Part shown: positions 28,699-37,063 of the stretch, in pieces
Layout of the letters: the number at the start of each line of letters is the position of its first letter
How positions within the stretch are numbered: the first letter of the stretch is position 1
Origin: Streptacidiphilus sp. ASG 303
GTDB lineage: Bacteria; Actinomycetota; Actinomycetes; Streptomycetales; Streptomycetaceae
Length of the DNA stretch: 64,000 nt
Direction: 5' to 3'
Assembly (NCBI RefSeq): GCF_020991365.1
Contig: NZ_JAJLRA010000011.1
Coordinates: forward strand, 1-64,000
Program-made: the position numbers and the translations under genes
The notes under the pieces: generated by a model
The model's database searches: none
What the model was told of the DNA's origin: nothing
Seen by the model: the letters and a program-made list of their open reading frames with translations, nothing else

Positions 28699-29952
28699 TC
28701 ACTCCGGGGTGAAGCGGACCGGCAGCTCGCGCAGGCCGCGCATGATGAGGCCGCCGCGCCAGCGCAGGTCCTCCGGTGCGGCGGCGAGCCCCAGGTCGGG
28801 GAGGCGGGTGAGCAGGGTCGCCAGGGCGGCCTGCGCCTCCAGGCGGGCCAGGGGCGCCCCCAGGCAGTAGTGGATGCCGTGGCCGAAGCCGAGGTGGGGG
28901 TTGTCGCGGCGGGCGAGGTCCAGGGTGTCGGGGCCGTCGAAGCGGGCCGGGTCGCGGTCGGCGGCGGCGAGGACCACCAGCACCGGGTCGCCCGCCGGGA
29001 TCGCGGTGCCGCCGATGGTGAGCGGTGTGGTGGCGAACCGCCAGGTGGCCAGCTCCACCGGGCCGTCGTAGCGCAGCAGCTCCTCCACCGCGCCGGCCAG
29101 CAGGGCGGTGTCGCCCGCCCGGAGCGACGCCTGGAGGAGGGCGCGCTGGCCGGGGTTCCGCAGCAGGGCGTAGGTGCCGTTGCCGATGAGGTTGACGGTG
29201 GTCTCGAAGCCGGCGAAGAGCAGGATGAAGGCCATGGCGGCGGCCTCGTTCTCGGTGAGGTGCTCGCCGTGGTCGCTCGCCCGGATCAGGCCGGAGATCA
29301 GGTCCTCGCCCGGCTGCGGCTCCGCGGTCAGCGCGGCCCGCTTGCGGTGGATGAGCTCCGCCAGGTAGGTCCGCATCCGCTTCACGGCGCGGGCGACGCC
29401 GCCGCGCGGGCCGCCGCCGTGGCGGATCATCATGCCCGCCCAGTCGCGGAAGTCGTCCTGGTCCTCGGCCGGCACGCCCAGCAGGTCGCAGATGGCGTGG
29501 ATGGGCAGCGGGAAGGCGAACTCGTGGATGAGGTCGGCGCTGCCGCGCGCCGCGAAGGAGTCGATCAGCCGGTCGGTGAGCTGCTGCACCCGCGGCTCGA
29601 ACTCGGCCACCCGGCGCGGGGTGAACGCCTTGGAGACCAGCCGCCGCAGCCGGGTGTGGTCCGGCGGGTCGATGTTGAGCAGGTGCGTCATCAGGTCCGC
29701 GCTGCGCTCGCCGGGGATGCCGACCCGGCCGGAGCGGTGGGCCTGCTCGCTGTGGTGCGCCGGGTCCTTGGAGAGCCGGGCGTCGGCGAGCGCCTGCCGG
29801 GCGTCCGCGTACCGGGTGACGAGCCAGGCGTCGACCCCGCTGGGCAGGGTGGTGCGGTGCACCGGGGCGTGCTCGCGCAGCCACGCGTACGCGGGGTACG
29901 GGTCGGCGGCGAACTCGAAGGTGAACAGGGCGGGGGCGTGCGGTGCCGGCAT
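28699..29952 (-). CDS. Cytochrome P450
   Basis: A 417-residue class I bacterial P450. The I-helix oxygen-activating motif is AGFETTVN (~245), the K-helix ExxR is EELLRYDGPVE, and the heme loop is FGHGIHYCLGAPLARLE with Cys near residue 360. The early HLLNIDPPDHTRLRRLVSKAF is typical of CYP107-like families from Streptomyces. The substrate is unknown, and no ferredoxin is adjacent. ATG 29952 has TAGGTT six bases upstream and no ribosome binding site, so it is probably leaderless. Confidence 0.93.
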   Translation of the reverse strand: MPAPHAPALFTFEFAADPYPAYAWLREHAPVHRTTLPSGVDAWLVTRYADARQALADARLSKDPAHHSEQAHRSGRVGIPGERSADLMTHLLNIDPPDHTRLRRLVSKAFTPRRVAEFEPRVQQLTDRLIDSFAARGSADLIHEFAFPLPIHAICDLLGVPAEDQDDFRDWAGMMIRHGGGPRGGVARAVKRMRTYLAELIHRKRAALTAEPQPGEDLISGLIRASDHGEHLTENEAAAMAFILLFAGFETTVNLIGNGTYALLRNPGQRALLQASLRAGDTALLAGAVEELLRYDGPVELATWRFATTPLTIGGTAIPAGDPVLVVLAAADRDPARFDGPDTLDLARRDNPHLGFGHGIHYCLGAPLARLEAQAALATLLTRLPDLGLAAAPEDLRWRGGLIMRGLRELPVRFTPE

Positions 29953-29958
29953 CCCCCG

Positions 29959-29964
29959 AACCTA
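29959..29964 (-). promoter_or_regulatory. -10 hexamer of leaderless P450
   Basis: TAGGTT on the minus strand is six bases from ATG 29952. Confidence 0.5.
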
Positions 29965-30028
29965 ACGCCTCCGGCGGGGCCGGACCGCACGCCTCCGGCG
30001 GGGTGGCGGCGCACGCATCCGGCGGGCG

Positions 30029-30044
30029 CGTGAGCCTGGTCACC
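30029..30044. promoter_or_regulatory. Palindrome between divergent P450 and SDR genes
   Basis: CGTGAGCCTGGTCACC has half-sites GTGA/TCAC like the ndh Rex-like site. It lies in the 196-base divergent region and is a possible operator. Confidence 0.3.
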
Positions 30045-30060
30045 TGCCGGAAAGGGCCTG

Positions 30061-30088
30061 TTGCGGCGGGTGGTGGTGCGCCTACGAT
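30061..30088 (+). promoter_or_regulatory. SDR promoter
   Basis: TTGCGG (30061-30066), a 16-base spacer, and TACGAT (30083-30088) precede the SDR start by about 60 bases. Confidence 0.45.
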
Positions 30089-30148
30089 CCCCGGCAGTGC
30101 GATGCAGCGGCCGGACAGGGCGACGCCGGCCGCAGGGAGGAGCGTTCC

Positions 30149-31024
30149 ATGCAGGTACGCGGTGCGGTGGCGGTCGTCACCGGGGCGGCGGGCGGGATCG
30201 GCGCGGCGCTCGCGCGGCGCTTCGCGGCGGAGGGCGCGGCCGGGCTGCTGCTCGCCGACCTGGACGCGGACGCGGTGGAGGACCTCGCCGGCGAGCTGGA
30301 CCGGGACGGCTGCCGCGCGGTCGGCGTCGGCAGCGACGTCTCCCGCGAGAGCGACGTGAAGGCCCTCGTGGACACGGCCGAGAAGCACCTCGGGCCGATC
30401 GACCTGTTCTGCAGCAACGCGGGCGTCGGCACCGCGCGCGGGATCGACGCGCCCGACGCCCTCTGGCAGGCCGCGTGGGACGTCAACGTGATGTCCCACG
30501 TGTACGCGGCGCGCGCCGTCGTCCCCGGCATGCTCGCCCGGGGCCGGGGCTGGCTGCTGAACACCGCCTCGGCGGCCGGCCTGCTGACCATGCCGGGGGA
30601 CGCGCCGTACAGCGTCACCAAGCACGCGGCGGTGGCGTTCGCCGAGTGGCTGTCGATGACGTACGGCGGGCGGGGCGTCGGGGTGAGCGTGCTGTGCCCG
30701 CAGGGCGTGCGGACCGGGATGACCGCCGACCCCGGCGTGGAGGCCGTGCTGAAGGCGTTCGGCCCGATGCTGGAGCCGGACGACGTGGCCGCGGCCGTCG
30801 TCGCCGGGCTGGCCGAGGAGCGGTTCCTGATCCTGCCGCACCCCGAGGTGGCCCGCTACGAGCAGGGCCGCGTCGCGGACCGCGACGCCTGGCTGGCGGG
30901 CATGCGGGAGGCCGTGGGCGGCGTCGTGCTGCGTCCGGGGGCGGACGCCGCGGACGCGGCCCCGGCCGGCGGGGATGCTGCCGCCACCGAGCGGCGCGAC
31001 GGCGTGGCCGAGCCCGTCCTCTGA
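30149..31024 (+). CDS. Short-chain dehydrogenase/reductase
   Basis: A 291-residue classical SDR. The NAD(P) motif is TGAAGGIG (near residue 11), followed by LLADLDADAVE (acidic residue favouring NAD), NAG in CSNAGVG, the catalytic Ser in NTASAAG, and the Tyr-Lys pair YSVTKHAA. The C-terminal extension is Ala-rich (GADAADAAPAGGDAA). ATG 30149 has GGGAGGAG upstream. It is divergent from the P450 and may work on a related substrate, but that is inference. Confidence 0.88.
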   Translation: MQVRGAVAVVTGAAGGIGAALARRFAAEGAAGLLLADLDADAVEDLAGELDRDGCRAVGVGSDVSRESDVKALVDTAEKHLGPIDLFCSNAGVGTARGIDAPDALWQAAWDVNVMSHVYAARAVVPGMLARGRGWLLNTASAAGLLTMPGDAPYSVTKHAAVAFAEWLSMTYGGRGVGVSVLCPQGVRTGMTADPGVEAVLKAFGPMLEPDDVAAAVVAGLAEERFLILPHPEVARYEQGRVADRDAWLAGMREAVGGVVLRPGADAADAAPAGGDAAATERRDGVAEPVL

Positions 31025-31128
31025 TCCGGGCCGCCGGGCCGCCGGGCGCGGGGGCCCGGCGCCCGGCCCGGCAGCGGTTCCCCGGCGGCCCGGCCCTCAG
31101 CCGGCCGGGCCCTCAGCCGGCCGGGCCC

Positions 31129-32331
31129 TCAGCCGGTCCGGCGCTCCGCCGCCCGCACGGCGTCGCGGTAGCGGCGGGCCGCCGCGCGCAGCGCCGCCTC
31201 GGGGTCGACCCCCTCGGACTGGGCCAGGGCGGCCAGGCCCAGCAGGGCGTCGCCGAGGTCCTCCTCCGCCGCGCCCGCGGGGAGCGCGGCGGAGGAGCCC
31301 GCCGGCACGTCCAGACCGGCCTTGCGGGCCCGGGAGACCAGCTTGGCGGCGAGGGCGAGGGCGGGCTGGGCCAGCGGCACGCCGTCCACGGCGGAGTCGC
31401 GCTGCTTCTCGGCCGCCTTGAGCCGGTCCCAGTTGGCCTCGACCTCGGCGGGCGTCTCCGCGTCGGCGCCGCCGAAGACGTGGGGGTGCCGGTACATCAG
31501 CTTCTCGACCAGCCCGGCGGCGACGTCGTCGATGCCGAACGGCTCGTCGGGGTCCTCCTCGGCGATCCGGGCGTGGAAGAGGACCTGGAGGAGCACGTCG
31601 CCCAACTCCTCGCGGAGCAGTCCGCGGTCGCCCTCCTCGATGGCCTCGACGAGCTCGAAGGCCTCCTCGACCAGGAACCTCACGAGCGAGCCGTGGGTCT
31701 GCCCGGCGTCCCACGGGCAGCCGCCGGGCGAGCGCAGCCGGTCCATCACCGCGACCAGGTCCAGCAGGCGGGCGCCGGGCAGGTCGTAGGAGCCGGGCAG
31801 GAGCTCGATCTCGGGCACCGCGTCGAGGCCGCCCTCGACCGCGAGGCGGGCGAGGGCGTCGGTGAGGCCGGGGTCGCCGTCGGAGCCGCCGATCCAGACG
31901 ACGGTGCGGCCGGGCGCCGCGGCCGCCTCGGCGAGGCCGCGGGCGAGGGCGGGCACGGAGGCGGGGGCGTACTGGCCGACCCGCACGCCCGCCTGCCGCA
32001 CGGCGGGGAGCTGGGGGTGGGCGGGGTCGCCGGCCAGGACGAGGTCGGCGCCGCGCAGGGCCTCCCAGGCGGGCCAGGAGAGCAGGCCGGGGGCGACGCG
32101 GTGGGTGGTGGTCAGCAGGACGAGCCGGCCTGCGGCAGCGGGCGCGGGTCCGTCGCGGACGTCGAGGGCCCCCGGCGCGGGCGCGGGGGGCCGGGGAGGC
32201 TGCGCGGAGGGGGCCGGGTGCTCGGAGGCGTGCGGGTGCGGGCCGCCGGGCCGTTCGCCGGCCCGGGCATCGGTCCGGTCGCTCGCCTGGTCACTCGTCC
32301 GGTCGCTCGTCTGGTCGCTCGTCTGGGCCAC
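31129..32331 (-). CDS. mazG: MazG nucleoside triphosphate pyrophosphohydrolase
   Basis: A 400-residue protein. The N-terminus (~1-20) repeats Ser-Asp pairs (QTSDRTSDQASDRTD), followed by a Pro-rich linker and a tetrapyrrole-methylase-like remnant (~70-175). MazG begins at VMDRLRSPGGCPWDAGQTH, with the metal motif EEAFELVEAIEEGD and EELGDVLLQVLFHA (EExxE...ExxD), and ends near YRHPHVFGG. MazG cleaves non-canonical and regulatory nucleoside triphosphates to monophosphate and PPi. GTG 32331 is preceded by TAGGTT at six bases, so it is probably leaderless. Confidence 0.9.
   Translation of the reverse strand: MAQTSDQTSDRTSDQASDRTDARAGERPGGPHPHASEHPAPSAQPPRPPAPAPGALDVRDGPAPAAAGRLVLLTTTHRVAPGLLSWPAWEALRGADLVLAGDPAHPQLPAVRQAGVRVGQYAPASVPALARGLAEAAAAPGRTVVWIGGSDGDPGLTDALARLAVEGGLDAVPEIELLPGSYDLPGARLLDLVAVMDRLRSPGGCPWDAGQTHGSLVRFLVEEAFELVEAIEEGDRGLLREELGDVLLQVLFHARIAEEDPDEPFGIDDVAAGLVEKLMYRHPHVFGGADAETPAEVEANWDRLKAAEKQRDSAVDGVPLAQPALALAAKLVSRARKAGLDVPAGSSAALPAGAAEEDLGDALLGLAALAQSEGVDPEAALRAAARRYRDAVRAAERRTG
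32265..32328. repeat. Tandem repeat at the MazG N-terminus
   Basis: A degenerate unit of about 12 bases (TCGCTCGTCTGG and variants), encoding Ser-Asp repeats, runs through the first ~20 codons. Confidence 0.6.
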
Positions 32332-32337
32332 CCCACG

Positions 32338-32343
32338 AACCTA
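32338..32343 (-). promoter_or_regulatory. -10 hexamer of leaderless mazG
   Basis: TAGGTT on the minus strand is six bases from GTG 32331. Confidence 0.5.
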
Positions 32344-32402
32344 CCGCCCGGCGGCGCCGAGGCGCCGCCGGGCGCGGCGGTGCGGCCCGCGGCCGACCGG
32401 CG

Positions 32403-32687
32403 TCAGTGCGCCGGGCCGTCGTGCTCCCGGCGGCGTCCCCGGCCCTGCTCACGGCCGGCGGGGGCGCCGGGCTGCTGCGCCCCGCGCCGGTGCCGCTCGT
32501 GCTCCTCCGGGGTCTCCCACGACTCGCTGCCCGGCCCGTGCGAGACCGGCGGCGGGGGCTCCTCCTGCTTGCGGCGGTACCCGGCGATGAAGGCCGCGAC
32601 CAGGGCCACGACGATCAGGACGCCAATCACGATGATCACCACGACCGCGGGCTTCACGTCGCTGACCACTGCTGCTTCCATCGGCAT
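32403..32687 (-). CDS. Small single-pass membrane protein
   Basis: A 94-residue protein with one N-terminal membrane helix (AVVVIIVIGVLIVVALVAAF, ~14-33) and a charged, Pro-rich cytosolic tail rich in Glu, Arg and His. No family recognised; it resembles the DUF6479-type short actinobacterial membrane proteins. The start is ATG 32687, with ATG 32681 possible; GGGGATC is a weak ribosome site. It lies between mazG and the SurA-like gene on the same strand. Confidence 0.65.
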   Translation of the reverse strand: MPMEAAVVSDVKPAVVVIIVIGVLIVVALVAAFIAGYRRKQEEPPPPVSHGPGSESWETPEEHERHRRGAQQPGAPAGREQGRGRRREHDGPAH

Positions 32688-32758
32688 GATCCCCGCCTAC
32701 CCGGGGCGGACCCGTGCACACGGGGCGGACCCGCCCGATGCGCACGGGTCCGACCGGG

Positions 32759-33418
32759 TCAGGAGGGCAGGGAGCCCTGGTCGTGGATCCAGTCCTCGGA
32801 GACGTCCGTGAAGGCCGCCTTCCGCGGGTCCCAGGCGCCGTAGCGGGGGTTGACCCGCACCCCGAGGCTGCGGGCGGTGCCGGACAGCTCCCGGCGGACC
32901 GCCTCGGCGCCCTGCTGGGTGCCGATGTCCTGGCCGGACAGTCCGGCGAGCTTCCGCATGCCGAGGACCTGCCGGTAGAAGTCGTCCGCCGCCTCCGGGG
33001 CGATGCCCTTCTGCTCCAGCAGGGCGCGCTGCAGGGCCGCCTCGCCGCCGAGCTGGCGTGCGTCGGCGGTGCGGGCCTGCTCGACCTCGCCGGGGGTGAC
33101 GGTGAGCCCGTGCCGCTCCAGGGCGGCGGCGACCAGGTCGGAGAGGACCATGTCGCTCACGGTGTTGCGGGCCAGGCCGCCGTTCTCGGCCTGGGCGCTG
33201 CCGTGGTTCTCCCGGGCGGCGGCGTCCCGCCACTGCACGATCCGGGCCTGGACGGCGGAGGTGGTGATCCGGTGGTCGCCGACCACGGCGGCCGTGCCGG
33301 GGTTCGCGGTGCCGCCGCAGGCGGTGAGCGCGGCGGCGGCGAGCACCGCACCGGCGACGGCGGTGGCCCGGCGGCGCGCGGGCGCCGCGGGGCGGTCGGG
33401 GACGGGGATGCGGATCAC
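32759..33418 (-). CDS. SurA N-terminal-like lipoprotein
   Basis: A 219-residue exported lipoprotein. The signal peptide ends at LTAC (Cys near residue 34). The rest matches the SurA/PrsA chaperone N-terminal domain: AAVVGDHRITTSAVQARIVQW, then DMVLSDLVAAALERHGLTVTPGEVEQ, and the C-terminal NPRYGAWD segment. There is no PPIase (rotamase) domain, so it would act as a chaperone only. GTG 33418 has GGGAGG four bases before it; the frame to 33646 is not needed. Confidence 0.82.
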   Translation of the reverse strand: MIRIPVPDRPAAPARRRATAVAGAVLAAAALTACGGTANPGTAAVVGDHRITTSAVQARIVQWRDAAARENHGSAQAENGGLARNTVSDMVLSDLVAAALERHGLTVTPGEVEQARTADARQLGGEAALQRALLEQKGIAPEAADDFYRQVLGMRKLAGLSGQDIGTQQGAEAVRRELSGTARSLGVRVNPRYGAWDPRKAAFTDVSEDWIHDQGSLPS

Positions 33419-33735
33419 GGAGCCTCCCGGCGGTGGCGTGCGGTGTGTCCTGCGGTCGTGTCCTGCGTGCGCGTGGTGCGGTCGTGCGGTGCGGCCGTCC
33501 GCCCGGTCCGGCGCGGTCCCGGGGCGGTCCCGGGGCGGTCGTGCGGTCGTCGTGCGGGTGGGGCGGGTCGTGCCGGCGGGGCGTGCGGTGCGCACGGCGC
33601 CGGGAGGAAGGATAGGTACGGCGGGGTGCGAAGGCCATGCATTCACCCGATCGCGGCGCCGCGGCCCCCGGACGGCGGCCCGTCCGGGGGCCGGTCCGGC
33701 CGTTCAGGGCCGCCGGACGGCGGGGGCGCGCGGCC
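33419..33735. other. Intergenic region with terminator and direct repeats
   Basis: Short direct repeats of GGTCCCGGGGC and TCGTGCGG lie at 33480-33560. TACCTA-like boxes upstream of the lipoprotein gene are weak. The terminator of the kinase gene is at 33662-33693. Confidence 0.4.
33662..33693 (-). terminator. Terminator of the kinase operon, 14 bp stem
   Basis: CGGCCCCCGGACGG (33662-33675) pairs exactly with 33680-33693 around a four-base loop, 43 bases past the kinase stop codon. Confidence 0.75.
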
Positions 33736-35514
33736 TCACGGGCCGGACCGGCCCCCGTCGGAGGCGTACGGGTTGCCGGGGACGGGCCCCGGCCGCACGG
33801 CGGGCCAGGACCCGCTGCGCGGGTCGGGGCGCGGGTCGGGCACCGGCGGGGCGGACGCGGGGGCCCGCAGCCCGCGCTGCACCCACTCCAGCCCCTCGCG
33901 CAGCCGCACCACGCCGGGGTGGTGCGGGCCGTGGCGGCGCTCCTCGTCGAGCAGCAGCTGCAGCAGGACCTCGCGGGCCCCGCGCGGGTCCCCCTCGGCG
34001 GCGAGCAGCCTGCCGACGCGCTCGCGCAGGTCGAGGACGCGGCCGGGGTCGTGGTCGAGGCCGCGGTCCAGCCGGGCCTGGAGGAGCGGCAGCAGCTCCC
34101 GGTACTCGGCCAGCGCCGCGGCGTTCTCCCCCAGCTGCTCCAGGCATACCGCGGCCTGGCGGCGGCACTCCAGCGCCTCGGCGTCGTCCGGCCCGCGCTC
34201 GGCGGCGGCCGCGCGGGCCAGCAGCCGCCACTCGGGCAGCGCCGTCCGGTACCGGCGCTCCACCAGCAGGGTGCGGGCGTACACGCGGCGCAGCGTGCGC
34301 ACCAGGGGCGCCTCGTCGCCGTGCCGCTTCCCGGCGGCGGGCAGGACGCGGGCGGCCAGGTCGATGACCTCGCTGAGGCGTCCGGCGTCGAGCAGCTCGG
34401 GCACCCGGCGGCAGGCGTCGGCGAGGCCCGTGCCGGTCCCGTCGCGGGACGCGGCGCCGTCGGCGTACGGGGAGGGCGCGGGCCGGCCGGGCCCGGGGGG
34501 ACGCGGCGCGGACGGTCCGGCGGCGGACGGTCCGGCGGGCTGCGGGGCTGCGGGCCGGGGGGCGACCGGCTGGGGGGCCAGCGGGTGGCGGTACGGGCGG
34601 GAGGGGTCCGGGAGCGGCCCGTACGGGCGCAGCGCCGCCGCCGGGTCGGCCTCGGCGGCCGGGAGCAGCGGCAGCAGCAGGCGGTAGACCTCCTGGGCGT
34701 CGGCGGGCCGGTCGCGGGGCTGCTTGGCGAGCAGCGCCAGCACCAGCGCCTCCAGGGCGGCGGGGACCTCGGGGCGGAGCTCGCGCAGCGGCACGGGCGG
34801 GTCGTCGGCGTGCCGGTGGAGCACCCCGAGCGCGGTGGGCGCGCGGAACGGCGGCTCGCCGCAGAGCATCTCGTGCAGCATGCAGCCGAGGGCGTAGAGG
34901 TCGCTGCGCGGGTCGGCGGTGGCGGACAGGGCCTGCTCGGGTGCCATGTACGGGGGGCTGCCGACCAGGCCGCCGGTGCGGGTGAGGCGGGTGGCGTCCG
35001 GTTCGAGGACGGCGGCGATGCCCAGGTCGAGCACGACGACGCGGCCGTCGTCGCGGACCATCACGTTGCTGGGCTTGAGGTCGCGGTGGACCACCGGCAC
35101 GGCGTGCACGGCGGCCAGCGCGGCGCAGACCTGGGCGGCGACGGCGACCGCGCGCGCCACGGGCAGCGGGCCGTCCTCGGCGACGAGGTCGGCGAGGCTG
35201 AGCCCGGGGACGCGCTGCATGACCAGGTAGAGGTCGTCGCCGTCCTCGCCGGCGTCGTAGACGGTGACCAGGCCGGGGTGGTCGAGGCCGGCCGTCACCC
35301 GGCACTCCCGGCGGAACCGCTCGCGCAGCTCGGTGCGGGCGGTCCCGGTGCCGCGGCCGTCGTCGGCGAGGGCGAGGTCGGTGCGGAGGAGCTTGACCGC
35401 GACCCGGCGGTCGAGCTGTTCGTCGTAGGCCGCCCACACCTGGCCCATCCCGCCGTGGCCGATCTTCTCGGCGAGGCGGTAGCGGCCGCCCACCAGCCGG
35501 TCGCGGGCGGTCAC
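33736..35514 (-). CDS. Ser/Thr protein kinase with C-terminal TPR-like region
   Basis: A 592-residue Hanks-type kinase. Catalytic domain ~1-285: glycine loop IGHGGMGQVW, Lys in VAVKLLRTD, catalytic loop VVHRDLKPSNVMV, and metal motif DLG (in place of DFG) in VVLDLGIA, then MAPEQAL and RPADAQEV. A Pro-rich linker (~290-360) follows, then helical TPR-like repeats (~365-560). There is no membrane helix. The GTG start overlaps the stop of the upstream membrane protein by four bases, so the two are coupled and the membrane protein may tether or regulate it. Confidence 0.9.
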   Translation of the reverse strand: MTARDRLVGGRYRLAEKIGHGGMGQVWAAYDEQLDRRVAVKLLRTDLALADDGRGTGTARTELRERFRRECRVTAGLDHPGLVTVYDAGEDGDDLYLVMQRVPGLSLADLVAEDGPLPVARAVAVAAQVCAALAAVHAVPVVHRDLKPSNVMVRDDGRVVVLDLGIAAVLEPDATRLTRTGGLVGSPPYMAPEQALSATADPRSDLYALGCMLHEMLCGEPPFRAPTALGVLHRHADDPPVPLRELRPEVPAALEALVLALLAKQPRDRPADAQEVYRLLLPLLPAAEADPAAALRPYGPLPDPSRPYRHPLAPQPVAPRPAAPQPAGPSAAGPSAPRPPGPGRPAPSPYADGAASRDGTGTGLADACRRVPELLDAGRLSEVIDLAARVLPAAGKRHGDEAPLVRTLRRVYARTLLVERRYRTALPEWRLLARAAAAERGPDDAEALECRRQAAVCLEQLGENAAALAEYRELLPLLQARLDRGLDHDPGRVLDLRERVGRLLAAEGDPRGAREVLLQLLLDEERRHGPHHPGVVRLREGLEWVQRGLRAPASAPPVPDPRPDPRSGSWPAVRPGPVPGNPYASDGGRSGP

Positions 35515-36248
35515 CGGGGTCCGTCCCGCCAGGGGGCGGGGGCCGGGCCGGGCCCGGGGTCGCCGTCGGCGGCCTGGCGGCGCAGCAGCTCGCCCAGTTC
35601 GCGCAGCTCGGCGCGGGCGGCCGCGTCGCCGTCGTCGGCGACGGGCGCGGGTGGGGGGCCGGATGCGGGTGCGAGGCCCGGTGCGGGTGCGGGTGCGGCC
35701 GGGGGATGCGGTGCGGCGGGGCCGGAGTACGGCAGGGGCCCGGCGTACGGCAGGGGCCCGGAGTACGGCTGCGGCTGCGGCCGGTGGGCGGTGGGCGTGT
35801 ACGGCGGGGGGACCTGCGGGTACCCGTAGCCGGGCTGCGGCAGGGGCGGGTACGGCGCCGGACCGCCCGCCCAGGGGGCGGGGCGCGGGGCGGCGGCCTG
35901 CCACTCCCGGGGCCGGTCCATGACGAGGAAGTGCACCGGTGCCAGGAGGAGTCCGACGACCATCATGGTGATGCCGGTGTAGTCGGCGGGGCCGTACGCG
36001 GCGCCCTTGGGCTTGGAGCCGCCGATGGCCGCGCACAGGCAGAGGGTGACGGCGGTGGCCGTGAAGAAGGCCGCCCCGGCCCAGTCGCGGAGGCGGCCGC
36101 GCCGCACGGCCAGGTACAGGGCGGGGCCGAAGGCCAGCACGCCGCAGGTGAGCACCGCCAGGAGGACCCAGAGCACCCTGACCGCGGGGCGGGACGGCCC
36201 GGGCGGGGCCGGGTACGGCGCGCTCGTGCCGGGCTGCGGGCCGTACAT
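35511..36248 (-). CDS. Integral membrane protein coupled to the kinase
   Basis: A 245-residue protein with about four membrane helices (~28-130: VLWVLLAVLTCGVLAFGPAL, then AFFTATAVTLCLCAAI, and ITMMVVGLLLAPVHFLV). The cytosolic C-terminus is rich in Pro/Tyr/Gly (PYSGP/PYAGP repeats) and ends with a short helix AELRELGELLRRQA. No family recognised. ATG 36248 has AGGAGC five bases upstream; the stop overlaps the kinase GTG (GTGA). The C-terminal helix could bind the kinase. Confidence 0.75.
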   Translation of the reverse strand: MYGPQPGTSAPYPAPPGPSRPAVRVLWVLLAVLTCGVLAFGPALYLAVRRGRLRDWAGAAFFTATAVTLCLCAAIGGSKPKGAAYGPADYTGITMMVVGLLLAPVHFLVMDRPREWQAAAPRPAPWAGGPAPYPPLPQPGYGYPQVPPPYTPTAHRPQPQPYSGPLPYAGPLPYSGPAAPHPPAAPAPAPGLAPASGPPPAPVADDGDAAARAELRELGELLRRQAADGDPGPGPAPAPWRDGPR

Positions 36249-36389
36249 GGCTGCTCCTGGGCGGGGACGGGCGGGGCGGCGGGGCGGTGCCGGGGAAACC
36301 GTACCGCTCCGGGCACGCACGGACGCGGTTCCGCGGAGGTCCGAGGCCGATCCGCAATCGCGTGTACGCGCCCCGCCTCCGAGATTCTG

Positions 36390-36418
36390 TTGACGAAGTT
36401 CACATGCTCTGCTGTCAT
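36390..36418 (+). promoter_or_regulatory. Promoter of the DUF4352 lipoprotein
   Basis: TTGACG (36390-36395), a 17-base spacer and TGTCAT (36413-36418). The -35 is close to consensus and the -10 is weak. Confidence 0.5.
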
Positions 36419-36468
36419 TGACTCATCGCTCGAACGGAAGAGTCCTCACTCGAACCGGGGGTCCCACC

Positions 36469-37050
36469 ATGCTCCGCACCGCCCGCACCGCCGCCGTCGT
36501 CCTCTCCGCCGCCCTCGTCGCCCTCGGCGCGACCGCGTGCAACGCGGACACCGGGGAGTCCGTCTCCACCGCCCCCAAGGCGGCCGCCGCCGACAGGGCC
36601 CAGGGCAACGGCGCCTCCCGCAAGGCCGCCCCGAGGAAGGCCGCGAAGGTCGGCGACACCATCTCCCTCAAGGGCATGGAGACCACGGCCGACGTCACCG
36701 TGCTCAAGGTCGTCGACAGGGCGAAGGGGGCGGACGAGTTCAACACCCCCGACGCCGGGAAGCGCTTCGTCGCCGTGCAGTTCCGGATCAGGAACACCGG
36801 CCGCAAGGCCTACAGCGACTCCCCGTCGAACGGCGCGAAGGTCGTCGACGCCGAGGGCCAGGGCTTCGACTCCTGGATCGCCGACACCGCCGCCGGCCCG
36901 GGCTTCCCCGCCGACGTGCACATCGCCCCCGGCGGCACCGCGAAGGGCTTCATCACCTTCCAGGTCCCGAAGGGCGCCCGGATCGACAAGGTCCAGTTCG
37001 GCATGGACAGCGGCTTCGCCGACCAGACCGGCCAGTGGGACGTCCGCTGA
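36469..37050 (+). CDS. DUF4352 lipoprotein
   Basis: A 193-residue exported lipoprotein. The signal peptide ends in LGATAC (Cys near residue 24), with a Lys/Ala-rich linker next. The DUF4352 immunoglobulin-like domain (~60-190) shows RFVAVQFRIRNTGRKAYSD, followed by PGGTAKGFITFQVPKGARID; these motifs match the telokin-like group. ATG 36469 was chosen because the signal peptide begins there. Its use of Lys is higher than in neighbouring genes. Confidence 0.82.
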   Translation: MLRTARTAAVVLSAALVALGATACNADTGESVSTAPKAAAADRAQGNGASRKAAPRKAAKVGDTISLKGMETTADVTVLKVVDRAKGADEFNTPDAGKRFVAVQFRIRNTGRKAYSDSPSNGAKVVDAEGQGFDSWIADTAAGPGFPADVHIAPGGTAKGFITFQVPKGARIDKVQFGMDSGFADQTGQWDVR

Positions 37051-37063
37051 CGCGGCACGGCTC

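Noticed and set aside
30001-30148. A third Rex operator between P450 and SDR
   Set aside because: The GTGA/TCAC arms match but the centre and outer bases fit less well and neither neighbour is an expected Rex target, so it is listed only as a possible operator.
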